NCBI GenBank assembly: GCA_902567145.1
Contig: CACFLM010000035.1
Span: 1 to 5,847, forward strand
DNA length: 5,847 bases
Source of the DNA: an uncultured Alphaproteobacteria bacterium
GTDB taxonomy: Bacteria; Pseudomonadota; Alphaproteobacteria; TMED127
Direction: 5' to 3'
Part shown: piece after piece, positions 1 to 5,782 of the stretch
How positions within the stretch are numbered: the first letter of the stretch is position 1
How the letters are laid out: every line of letters starts with the position of its first letter
Position numbers and translations under genes: made by a program
Notes under the pieces: generated by a model
Seen by the model: only the letters and a program-made list of their open reading frames with translations
The model's database searches: none
Told to the model about the DNA's origin: nothing

Positions 1-1
1 T

Positions 2-1243
2 AAAGATGGTAATTTGATACCCCAAATATATAGAGAAAGAACAAGATCAGGCAGGCATAAGGAATTAATTAACTTTTCAGTTTCAGGGGCAGTTGAGCAA
101 GCAAGAATTGCCAGAGATATTGCGGGTAAGAAAGCACCGATTCATATAAACATCCTATGGGAGATGGCTGCTGCTGAGGAAATATTAACAAGAACTCTAG
201 AACAAGCTAGTGATATAATTGATGGAGTTACTTGCGGTGCTGGTATGCCTTATAAACTCTCAGAAATTGCTGCCAGATTTGGTATCTTTTATTATCCAAT
301 TGTTTCTTCTGCAAGAGCTTTTAATGCTTTGTGGAAAAGATCTTACAGAAAAACATCTGACTATTTAGGTGGTGTTGTATATGAGGATCCTTGGCTTGCT
401 GGCGGTCACAATGGTTTGTCTAATAGTGAGAACCCCTTAAAACCAGAGCCTCCATACCCTAGAGTTAGAGAACTTCGAAAACTAATGAATCAGTTTGATC
501 TTCATGATACACCAATTATAATGGCAGGTGGTGTGTGGAACTTGTCAGAATGGGAAGATTGGATAGATAATTCAGAGATTGGAAAGATAGCCTTTCAATT
601 TGGAACCAGACCTTTATTAACTAAAGAAAGTCCAATCCCAGATGCATGGAAGAAAAGGCTTCTCTCTATCAAAAAAGGTGAAGTAAGTCTTCATAGGTTC
701 AGTCCAACAGGATTCTATTCTTCTGCGGTCAAGAATAATTTTCTTCTTGAACTTGAAGAAAGATCTAAAAGACAAACACCATTCCTTAAAGAGCAAACAA
801 ATGAGTTTAATGAAAAAATTGAAATTGGTCCAAGAAAAAGAACCTTCTACGTGAAGCATTCTGATAAATCTAAGATAATGGAGTGGATAAAAAAAGGTTT
901 TTCTAAGCCAATGACAACTCCAAATGACACATTAATATGGGTAACAATTAGGAAAGCAAGTCAGATTGTAAAAGATCAAATCGATTGTATGGGATGTCTT
1001 TCTCAATGTCTTTTTAGTAATTGGTCTCAAGACGATAAAGGGACAACCGGTAAGAAAGCTGATCCAAGATCTTTTTGTATTCAGAAAACTCTTCAAAAGA
1101 TAAGCCATGGAATTTCTAATCTTGAGAATGAGCTCATGTTTGCTGGTCATTCTGTTTATAGATTTGCACTTGATCCTTTCTATAAAGGAGGGTTTATCCC
1201 AAAAGTAAATCAATTAGTTGACAGAATAATGAAGGGGTTATAA
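2..1243 (+). CDS. Nitronate monooxygenase-like FMN oxidoreductase (2-nitropropane dioxygenase / YrpB family), 5' partial
   Basis: The frame is open from base 2, so the gene enters from the left edge; the TTG at 14 is internal and 413 codons remain. The fold is the FMN-binding TIM barrel of the NMO family, which oxidises nitronates or acts as an NAD(P)H-dependent flavin oxidoreductase in the cytoplasm. Counting base 2 as codon 1, visible motifs are CGAGMP near codon 77, AGGHNG with the family's conserved His at about 136, the phosphate-binding MAGGV at 174-178, and FGTRPLLT near 200-207. The C-terminal part, after about residue 230, is longer than the minimal NMO barrel and carries C-x2-C-x3-C-x22-C at residues 329, 332, 336 and 359, resembling an Fe-S site. 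irr follows 19 bp downstream on the same strand, so cotranscription is likely. The family call is firm; the substrate is not known. Confidence 0.85.
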   Translation, partial: KDGNLIPQIYRERTRSGRHKELINFSVSGAVEQARIARDIAGKKAPIHINILWEMAAAEEILTRTLEQASDIIDGVTCGAGMPYKLSEIAARFGIFYYPIVSSARAFNALWKRSYRKTSDYLGGVVYEDPWLAGGHNGLSNSENPLKPEPPYPRVRELRKLMNQFDLHDTPIIMAGGVWNLSEWEDWIDNSEIGKIAFQFGTRPLLTKESPIPDAWKKRLLSIKKGEVSLHRFSPTGFYSSAVKNNFLLELEERSKRQTPFLKEQTNEFNEKIEIGPRKRTFYVKHSDKSKIMEWIKKGFSKPMTTPNDTLIWVTIRKASQIVKDQIDCMGCLSQCLFSNWSQDDKGTTGKKADPRSFCIQKTLQKISHGISNLENELMFAGHSVYRFALDPFYKGGFIPKVNQLVDRIMKGL

Positions 1244-1262
1244 TTTTGAAATAGGTAATTAA

Positions 1263-1676
1263 ATGATTAAAAATCACCATATAGAAGATGCTCTGGAAAT
1301 GCTAAAGAAATCTCCTTTAAAAGTTACAGAACAAAGAGTCAGCATGATAAACATACTATTTGAGAATGGTGCATCTCATTTTACAGCAGAAGAAATATTC
1401 AAAGAGGTAAAAGAAAGAAGTTTATATATATCACTGGCTACCATATATAATTGTTTAAATCAATTTAAAGAATTTGGGATAATTAAAGCGGTAAAAGTAT
1501 CAAGTAACAAAATTTTTTTTGATACAAATTTAAAAGACCATTATCATTTTTTTTGTCAAGAGTCGGGTAAACTTACTGATATAAGAACGAGTCATGTTAA
1601 GATTTCAAGGCTCCCAAAGCTTCCGAAAGGAAAAAAGTTGAAATCAATTGAGGTAATAATAAACATTTCAGAGTAG
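1263..1676 (+). CDS. irr: Irr-type iron/heme-responsive regulator (Fur superfamily)
   Basis: This 137-residue protein has the Fur-family layout: an N-terminal winged helix (about 8-85; recognition helix around SLATIYNCLNQF at 57-68) and a C-terminal dimerisation domain. FDTNLKDHYHFF (86-97) closely matches the FDTN-x-SDHHHFF signature of alphaproteobacterial Irr, and the CxxC zinc site of classical Fur is absent. Irr represses or activates iron and heme genes according to heme status. The central His of the HHH motif is Tyr here (H93-Y94-H95), and there is no N-terminal heme regulatory Cys-Pro motif. The ATG is preceded by AGG seven bases upstream. It lies 19 bp after the flavin oxidoreductase and is convergent with the SH3 gene, 23 bp apart. 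A Mur/Fur-type role is less likely. Confidence 0.88.
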   Translation: MIKNHHIEDALEMLKKSPLKVTEQRVSMINILFENGASHFTAEEIFKEVKERSLYISLATIYNCLNQFKEFGIIKAVKVSSNKIFFDTNLKDHYHFFCQESGKLTDIRTSHVKISRLPKLPKGKKLKSIEVIINISE

Positions 1677-1699
1677 CTTGTAATTATATAGCTTGAAAA

Positions 1700-2170
1700 T
1701 CATTTACCCCACAAATATTTACTAAGTATCCAACCTTCAATTTCTCCTTTTTTTATAAAGCACCACTCCTTAATGCACTTATCATTTTCTAGAATCAAAT
1801 TTCTTTTAACTTTAGCTATTTTTTTTGACCTCTTATTTGGGAATTTATAAATGAACTCTTCTGAGGCAACAACTATTACATAAGTTTTTTCGGATAATTG
1901 TGAATTAGAGATCCACCCATTTATTCCATTCATATCAACGACTCTTTTCCAATTCTTAAATTCTTCTAAAACCTCTAATGGATAACCTCTTATTAATATT
2001 TTATAAATTATCAGATGATTTAATCCTGGACCATTTCTGATATTAACTTCATTATATTTTGTTGTTAGAATATTTTTTTTTATTTCTGTTGAAGCAGGTT
2101 TTGGTGATATATTTATTAGAACAAGTAAATAGAAAATCAAAAAACTTATAGATATGGTGCGAAAAAACAT
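1700..2170 (-). CDS. Exported protein with two bacterial SH3-like domains
   Basis: The 156-residue product begins with a signal peptide: an Arg at position 4, a hydrophobic stretch at about 7-22, and a likely cleavage region around PKPAST at 23-28. The mature part holds two SH3-like units. The first (about 37-92) has the typical VNIRNGPG start and ends in GWISNSQL; the second (about 100-153) is more divergent and ends in GWILSKYLWG. This matches the alphaproteobacterial SH3_4-type family, thought to act at the cell envelope, perhaps binding peptidoglycan or proteins; the exact role is unknown. C132 and C137 could form a disulfide in the periplasm. The ATG at 2170 is preferred because the next start-like codon would remove the charged N-region of the signal. 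Its 5' end overlaps the divergent dehydrogenase gene by 17 bp. Confidence 0.82.
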   Translation of the reverse strand: MFFRTISISFLIFYLLVLINISPKPASTEIKKNILTTKYNEVNIRNGPGLNHLIIYKILIRGYPLEVLEEFKNWKRVVDMNGINGWISNSQLSEKTYVIVVASEEFIYKFPNKRSKKIAKVKRNLILENDKCIKEWCFIKKGEIEGWILSKYLWGK

Positions 2171-3140
2171 TGTTATTCTGATTACAAGAAAATTACCAGA
2201 AAAGATAGAAAAAAAATTAAAAGAAGATTTTAAGGTTATAAGTAATAAAACTGATAAAAAACTATCTTATAACGAACTTAAGAAAAAGATTTGTGACGTT
2301 GATATTTTGATACCTTGTGTGAGCGATACTATAGATGCTTCAATAATAAAATCTGGAAAGAAGTTACGACTAATAGCAAATTTTGGGAATGGTGTAGATA
2401 ATTTAGACCTTGTTACTGCAAAAGAAGAAAATGTGTTAGTCACAAACACACCAGATGTATTAACTGAAGACACAGCAGACCTTGTTCTTACGATGATCCT
2501 AATGATAAGTAGAAAGGTTATTGAAGCACAAAAAAAATTAATCGGTGGCAAATGGTCTGGATGGGGACCCAGTGAGACACTTGGTCAGAGAATAAAAGGC
2601 AAGAGTGTTGGAATAATTGGAATGGGGAGAATAGGTAGAGCTGTTGCGCAAAGATTGAACATTCTTGGTGTAAACATTTTATACCATAATAGAAAACGTC
2701 TTAGCAAAACTTTAGAAAGAGTTCATCAAGCAAGATATTTTGATAATTTAGATTTGATGATTTCAAAATCAGATATTATCAGCATTCATTGTCCTTATAC
2801 TCCTGAAACATTTCATCTTATGTCAAAGAAAAGGTTAAATTTACTGAAAAAGAATTGTATTATTATTAATACCTCAAGAGGAGAAATAATTGACGAACAG
2901 GCTCTTGCAAACCTCCTGTTTCAAAAGAAAATAGGTGGTGCTGGCCTTGACGTGTTTGAGCACGAACCTGAGATCACTCAAAAGCTTTTTGAATCTAGCA
3001 ATGTTATTTTGTTACCTCACATAAGCTCAGCAACCTTTGAAAGTAGAATTGCTATGGGAGATAGGGTAATAAAAAATGTTAAATCATTTGTAAATGGAAA
3101 GGTTCCTCCAGATTTGGTTGACAGAATCTATTATGATTAA
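2154..3140 (+). CDS. D-isomer-specific 2-hydroxyacid dehydrogenase (D-glycerate dehydrogenase / glyoxylate-hydroxypyruvate reductase type)
   Basis: The 328-residue length is normal for the family. The N-terminal and C-terminal parts (about 1-100 and 295-328) form the catalytic domain around a Rossmann domain. Seen directly: NFGNGVDNLD at 76-85, the nucleotide loop GIIGMGRIG at 153-161, NTSRGEIID with catalytic Arg242, LDVFEHEP with catalytic Glu271, and LLPHISSAT with catalytic His289. The strand after the glycine loop ends in YHNRKR (177-182), with Asn-Arg in place of the Asp typical of NAD users, so NADP(H) preference is inferred. It probably reduces glyoxylate or hydroxypyruvate in the cytoplasm. 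The ATG at 2154 gives the usual N-terminus; no Shine-Dalgarno is visible, and a GTG follows immediately as an alternative. It is convergent with the moeB-like gene (5 bp gap) and overlaps the divergent SH3 gene. Confidence 0.9.
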   Translation: MVRKNIVILITRKLPEKIEKKLKEDFKVISNKTDKKLSYNELKKKICDVDILIPCVSDTIDASIIKSGKKLRLIANFGNGVDNLDLVTAKEENVLVTNTPDVLTEDTADLVLTMILMISRKVIEAQKKLIGGKWSGWGPSETLGQRIKGKSVGIIGMGRIGRAVAQRLNILGVNILYHNRKRLSKTLERVHQARYFDNLDLMISKSDIISIHCPYTPETFHLMSKKRLNLLKKNCIIINTSRGEIIDEQALANLLFQKKIGGAGLDVFEHEPEITQKLFESSNVILLPHISSATFESRIAMGDRVIKNVKSFVNGKVPPDLVDRIYYD

Positions 3141-3145
3141 TCTAT

Positions 3146-3898
3146 CTAGTTGCATTCTGTGCAATTTTTATTTTTTTTAATTTTTATTTTTTTTAAATCT
3201 AAGTTTAAACAATCAAATAAGATTAGTTCCTTAAAGTTTATTTTTAGTTTTAATATGAAATTAATAGCAAGATTAGCTTGAATGAGTCCTCCAAGCCCGG
3301 CAACAGAAGCAATAATTCCCATTTCGTCACAACTAACAGACGTATTTTTATTTAGTTCTGGGAAGATACATTTATAACAAGGGTTATCAGGTTGACTCCA
3401 TGAAGATGAGATAAATGCCTGTAATTCAAAGTTTTGAAGAGCTGCAGAAATCAAAGTTTTTTTCTCTTGATGACAAAACTTATTTATAATTAGCCGTGAT
3501 TCATAATTGTCAGTACAATCCAACACGATTGTATCCTTACCAACATATTTTTTTATATTTTTTGATGTAATCTTTTTTTTAAAATAAACAATTTTTACAG
3601 AACTATTTATAGATTTGATTTTCTCAGATAGAACCAAGGATTTACTTCTTCCAATATCCTTTTCAGTAAATAAAGTTTGTCGGTTTAGATTGCTCAATGA
3701 GACTTTATCATCATCGATTAGAGTAAGACTCCCTAATCCACTCATAGATAAATATTGAACAGCAGAGGTACCTAGTCCTCCACAACCAATGACAGAAATT
3801 GATGTATTAAAAATTTTTTTTTGTCCTTCAACTCCAACCTGCTCCATCATAATCTGTCTAGAGTATTTTTCCATAATATACTGTTCTCTTTTATTCAT
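3146..3898 (-). CDS. moeB: MoeB/ThiF/HesA-family sulfur-carrier adenylyltransferase (E1-like)
   Basis: With the ATG at 3898 the product is 250 residues, normal for MoeB/ThiF. These enzymes use ATP to adenylate the C-terminal Gly-Gly of small sulfur carriers (MoaD, ThiS or similar) for molybdopterin, thiamine or related sulfur transfer. Visible: the KYSRQI start region (11-16), nucleotide loop GCGGLG (38-43), acidic IDDD then NLNRQTLF (61-77), DCTDNYESR (127-135), and a four-Cys zinc site made of CYKC (174, 177) and CTEC (246, 249). The start at 3898 overlaps the cysK stop by 8 bp (ATGAATAA), implying translational coupling; a longer frame from 3943 would extend 53 bp into cysK and adds residues the family lacks. 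No moaD/thiS partner is in the window, so MoeB versus ThiF/HesA cannot be settled. Confidence 0.85.
   Translation of the reverse strand: MNKREQYIMEKYSRQIMMEQVGVEGQKKIFNTSISVIGCGGLGTSAVQYLSMSGLGSLTLIDDDKVSLSNLNRQTLFTEKDIGRSKSLVLSEKIKSINSSVKIVYFKKKITSKNIKKYVGKDTIVLDCTDNYESRLIINKFCHQEKKTLISAALQNFELQAFISSSWSQPDNPCYKCIFPELNKNTSVSCDEMGIIASVAGLGGLIQANLAINFILKLKINFKELILFDCLNLDLKKIKIKKNKNCTECN
3148..3178 (+). terminator. Rho-independent terminator of the dehydrogenase gene, inside the 3' end of the moeB-like gene
   Basis: Starting 8 bases after the dehydrogenase stop, TTGCA (3150-3154) pairs with TGCAA (3160-3164) around a five-base loop. An outer G-U and an A-U pair lengthen the stem to seven. A T-rich tract follows directly (five T, one A, eight T). 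This has the shape of an intrinsic terminator for rightward transcription. The stem is short and not very GC-rich, so its strength is uncertain. On the opposite strand the same bases encode the C-terminal Cys-Thr-Glu-Cys of the adenylyltransferase. Confidence 0.6.
3165..3196. repeat. Exact tandem duplication of a 16-bp T-rich unit
   Basis: The unit TTTTTATTTTTTTTAA occurs at 3165-3180 and again at 3181-3196 without a mismatch. It lies in the lysine/isoleucine-rich tail of the moeB-like gene. Sixteen is not a multiple of three, yet the zinc-binding CTEC beyond it is still in frame. The first copy also serves as the T-tract of the predicted plus-strand terminator. Simple low-complexity drift is an adequate explanation. 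Confidence 0.75.
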
Positions 3899-4850
3899 TT
3901 GACATCTCAGAGAATAAAGGAGTAGATAAATATCTTTCTGCAAAGGAAGGGAGAATGATGACTGTATTTTTATTTTTCATTGAAATTTCTTCATTTATTT
4001 CTGCTGCCGCAGATAAAACTGCACCGGATGAGATTCCCCCTGCTATCCCCTCAACTTTAGCTAACATTCTTGCAAAATAGAATGCGGAATTATTACTGAT
4101 TGATAAAACTTTATCAATTATTTTTAAATCTAGATTTTTAGGAAGAAAACCTGCACCTATCCCTTGAATTAGATGTTGCCCAGGAGTTGAACCACTTATA
4201 ACTGCTGAATCTTCAGGTTCTACGGCTATAATTTTAATTTGTTTATTTCTTTCTTTAAGATATTTACCCACACCCGTGATTGTACCTCCAGTTCCAACAC
4301 CAGAAATAAAACAATCAACCTTTCCTCCACAACTCGCCCAAATTTCTTCTCCAGTAGTATGATAATGTATTTCAGGGTTAGCATCGTTTTCGAATTGATT
4401 AAGGATCAAACTATTTGGTGTGTTGTTTTTGATCTCTTGGGCTTTGTTCATAGCACCTTTCATTCCAAATTTTTTAGGGGTAAGAATAAGTTTTGCTCCA
4501 AAAAATTGTAACATTTTTTTTCTCTCTATTGACATGCTATCTGGCATCGTAAGTATTAATTTATAACCCCTTGCTGCGCATATAAAGGCTAATGCTATAC
4601 CAGTATTACCAGAGGTTGGTTCAATAATTGTTGTAGAGGAATTTATTAGTTTTTTTTTTTCAGCAGATCTAATCATTGCCAAACCGATTCTATCTTTCAC
4701 TGATCCAAGTGGGTTAAAAGATTCTAGTTTTGCAATTATATTTCCTTGATATTTAAGATGACTTTTTAATCTTTTCAATTCAACCATTGGAGTGTTACCG
4801 ATTGTCTCATCAATTGAATTAAAAATTTGGGAAGATTTTTTAAATGACAA
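3891..4850 (-). CDS. cysK: Cysteine synthase (O-acetylserine sulfhydrylase), PLP-dependent
   Basis: It makes L-cysteine from O-acetylserine and sulfide in the cytoplasm. From the chosen TTG at 4850 the product is 319 residues, close to E. coli CysK. Motifs in order: DETIGNTPMVEL (14-25), SVKDR with the PLP lysine at 52, the substrate loop TSGNTG (79-84), phosphate-cup GTGGT (186-190), GGISSGA (271-277) and PSFAERYLST (301-310). The in-frame ATG at 4931 would lie 92 bp inside the upstream regulator and add a basic stretch absent from the family; the TTG at 4850 overlaps that gene by 11 bp and has a purine-rich GAAAG upstream. TTGs at 4856 and 4868 are alternatives. CysK is preferred over CysM from overall resemblance. 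The frame contains an 11-base A run near codons 64-67. Confidence 0.9.
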   Translation of the reverse strand: MSFKKSSQIFNSIDETIGNTPMVELKRLKSHLKYQGNIIAKLESFNPLGSVKDRIGLAMIRSAEKKKLINSSTTIIEPTSGNTGIALAFICAARGYKLILTMPDSMSIERKKMLQFFGAKLILTPKKFGMKGAMNKAQEIKNNTPNSLILNQFENDANPEIHYHTTGEEIWASCGGKVDCFISGVGTGGTITGVGKYLKERNKQIKIIAVEPEDSAVISGSTPGQHLIQGIGAGFLPKNLDLKIIDKVLSISNNSAFYFARMLAKVEGIAGGISSGAVLSAAAEINEEISMKNKNTVIILPSFAERYLSTPLFSEMSNE

Positions 4851-5283
4851 AATCAACTTTCTTTGCAATATTCTTCTGAATATTTTTACTCTTAGCAATT
4901 TTGCATATATCTTCAATTGAAATATTATCAAATGTTTCCATACATTTTAATGAGATATCATTAATAAGAGGTATTACAACCTTTTTGGAAAGGCTTGAAC
5001 TAAAATTATTTGTAACTTTATCTTCTCTTGATACGCAATTTATTATATCTGAAACCCTTATTTTTCTTCGTTCTTTTGCTAGACTATAACCACCTTTTGG
5101 GCCTCTTGAACCAACAAGTATTTTATTTTTTACAAGAATTTGCAGTGTTTTTTCGAGATATCTTTTAGGTATTCCTTGTCGATTAGCAATAGCTTCATTT
5201 TGAACTGGTTCGGGACCAGCGTTTAGTGCTATATCAATAACAGCCTCAAGAGCATAGATTATTTTTTTTTGTACTTTAAACAA
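4840..5283 (-). CDS. Rrf2-family transcriptional regulator
   Basis: The 147-residue protein has the Rrf2 winged helix: KIIYALEAVIDIAL at 7-20, helix-turn-helix GIPKRYLEKTLQILVKN at 37-53, and wing GSRGPKGGYSLAKERR at 58-73. Rrf2 proteins include IscR and RirA (Fe-S sensors), NsrR and CymR. Cysteines occur only at 83, 114 and 127, and none matches the closely spaced triad that ligates the cluster in IscR, RirA or NsrR, so a cluster-free or different sensor is inferred. The TTG at 5283 is chosen because AGG lies seven bases upstream and the N-terminus then fits the family; the TTG at 5298 overlaps the dut stop (TTGA) and lacks such a site. Its end overlaps cysK, suggesting joint expression and a role in cysteine/sulfur metabolism. 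Confidence 0.85.
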   Translation of the reverse strand: MFKVQKKIIYALEAVIDIALNAGPEPVQNEAIANRQGIPKRYLEKTLQILVKNKILVGSRGPKGGYSLAKERRKIRVSDIINCVSREDKVTNNFSSSLSKKVVIPLINDISLKCMETFDNISIEDICKIAKSKNIQKNIAKKVDFVI

Positions 5284-5290
5284 TAACTTT

Positions 5291-5293
5291 CCT
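5291..5293 (-). promoter_or_regulatory. Ribosome binding site deciding the Rrf2 start
   Basis: On the minus strand ATAGGAAAG, with its AGG at 5293-5291, sits seven bases before the TTG at 5283. It lies in the 11-bp gap after the dut stop. This spacing favours the TTG at 5283 over the overlapping TTG at 5298. Confidence 0.6.
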
Positions 5294-5294
5294 A

Positions 5295-5615
5295 TCAAAC
5301 TCCTGTGGAGCCAAATCCTCCTGTACCCCTGTCTGTTTCATTAAGTTGATTGCTTTCTGTCAACTCTATATCTGGTAACATCATAAATACTAATTGAGCT
5401 ATCCGCATTCCACGTTGCACATTAAAAGCTTGTTTGCCATGATTAATTAATATAACTCCAACTTCTCCCCTATAGTCAGCATCTATTGTTCCAGGCGAAT
5501 TAAGAACTGTTACACAGTTTTTTAAAGCTATTCCTGATCGAGGCCTTACTTGAGCTTCAATACCATTTGGCATTTGCAAGGAAAACCCACATGGAATTAG
5601 AATTGATTCACTAGG
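5295..5615 (-). pseudogene. dut: dUTPase, 5'-truncated remnant
   Basis: dUTP diphosphatase hydrolyses dUTP to dUMP and PPi, keeping uracil out of DNA and feeding dTMP synthesis. The frame carries about 106 residues of homology against about 150 in the intact trimeric enzyme. Motif II (RPRSGIA), motif III ([11 protein letters not shown]), motif IV (RIAQLVF) and the C-terminal P-loop-like motif V ([11 protein letters not shown]) are all present. Homology reaches upstream through [14 protein letters not shown], then an in-frame TGA occurs at 5618-5616 where the first third, with motif I, should be. The only start-like codon near is a TTG at 5579, inside a conserved strand, and it has no good ribosome site. 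Since motif I is part of the active site, the remnant is unlikely to work. The 3' end is intact and runs tightly into the Rrf2 gene. Confidence 0.88.
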
Positions 5616-5782
5616 TCAATTAAATTAACAAATTCTTCTTTCCAAACTCTGTGGAGACCAAGGCTCATTATATCATTCATCAAATCATATCCTTCAGATA
5701 CTTTAGAAAAGATCTTATCAACCTTTATTTGTTTAAGTTCTTTATTTGACGAGTTTGATTTTTTTTGTAATTCTTGCTTCAT
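5597..5782 (-). pseudogene. ubiE: Ubiquinone/menaquinone C-methyltransferase UbiE, N-terminal fragment
   Basis: UbiE is the SAM-dependent C-methyltransferase of ubiquinone (and menaquinone) synthesis, usually about 250 residues. Only 61 codons are open here. Residues 22-51 match UbiE strongly: DKIFSKVSEGYDLMNDI then MSLGLHRVWKEEF. Homology fades after about residue 55 and the frame ends at a TAA (5599-5597). The glycine-rich SAM-binding motif and the entire methyltransferase core are missing, so the product cannot be active. The last few codons read, out of frame, the start of the dut remnant. The ATG at 5782 has no usable downstream alternative and overlaps the mutM ATG. In related genomes ubiE leads a ubiE-ubiB-coaBC-dut order. 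Confidence 0.88.
5609..5622. other. Deletion or chimera junction between ubiE and dut
   Basis: The UbiE frame is family-like down to about 5620, while the dut frame is family-like from about 5615 downwards. The two frames differ by one phase, so no fusion protein results. The breakpoint is therefore placed within roughly a dozen bases. No insertion sequence, repeat or att-like sequence is visible at the join. The missing stretch would be the rest of ubiE, ubiB, coaBC and the start of dut if the usual alphaproteobacterial order applied. Confidence 0.75.

Noticed and set aside
617..859. Minus-strand open frame of 80 codons
   Set aside because: It lies wholly antisense to the flavin oxidoreductase, has no recognisable domain, and its composition is that of a shadow frame.
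932..1213. Minus-strand open frame of 93 codons
   Set aside because: Antisense to the conserved C-terminal part of the oxidoreductase; no motif or ribosome site.
1674..1696. Possible bidirectional terminator between irr and the SH3 gene
   Set aside because: TAGCTTG is present twice as a direct repeat, but only a four-base AGCT pairing is possible and there is no T tract on either side.
2267..2551. Minus-strand open frame of 94 codons
   Set aside because: Antisense to the strongly supported dehydrogenase; no family resemblance.
3899..3943. Longer moeB-like frame starting at 3943
   Set aside because: The extra 15 residues come from the cysK frame in another phase; the ATG at 3898 gives the normal family N-terminus and a coupled overlap.
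4239..4511. Plus-strand open frame of 90 codons
   Set aside because: Antisense to cysK, whose catalytic motifs occupy the same bases.
4851..4931. Longer cysK starting from the ATG at 4931
   Set aside because: It would overlap the Rrf2 gene by 92 bp and add a basic stretch not seen in cysteine synthases; the added residues are the shadow of the Rrf2 frame.
4901..5089. Plus-strand open frame of 62 codons
   Set aside because: Antisense to the Rrf2 gene; no supporting feature.
5295..5782. A functional UbiE-dUTPase fusion protein
   Set aside because: The two homologous parts are in different reading phases, with a TAA ending one and a TGA preceding the other, so no continuous protein is possible.
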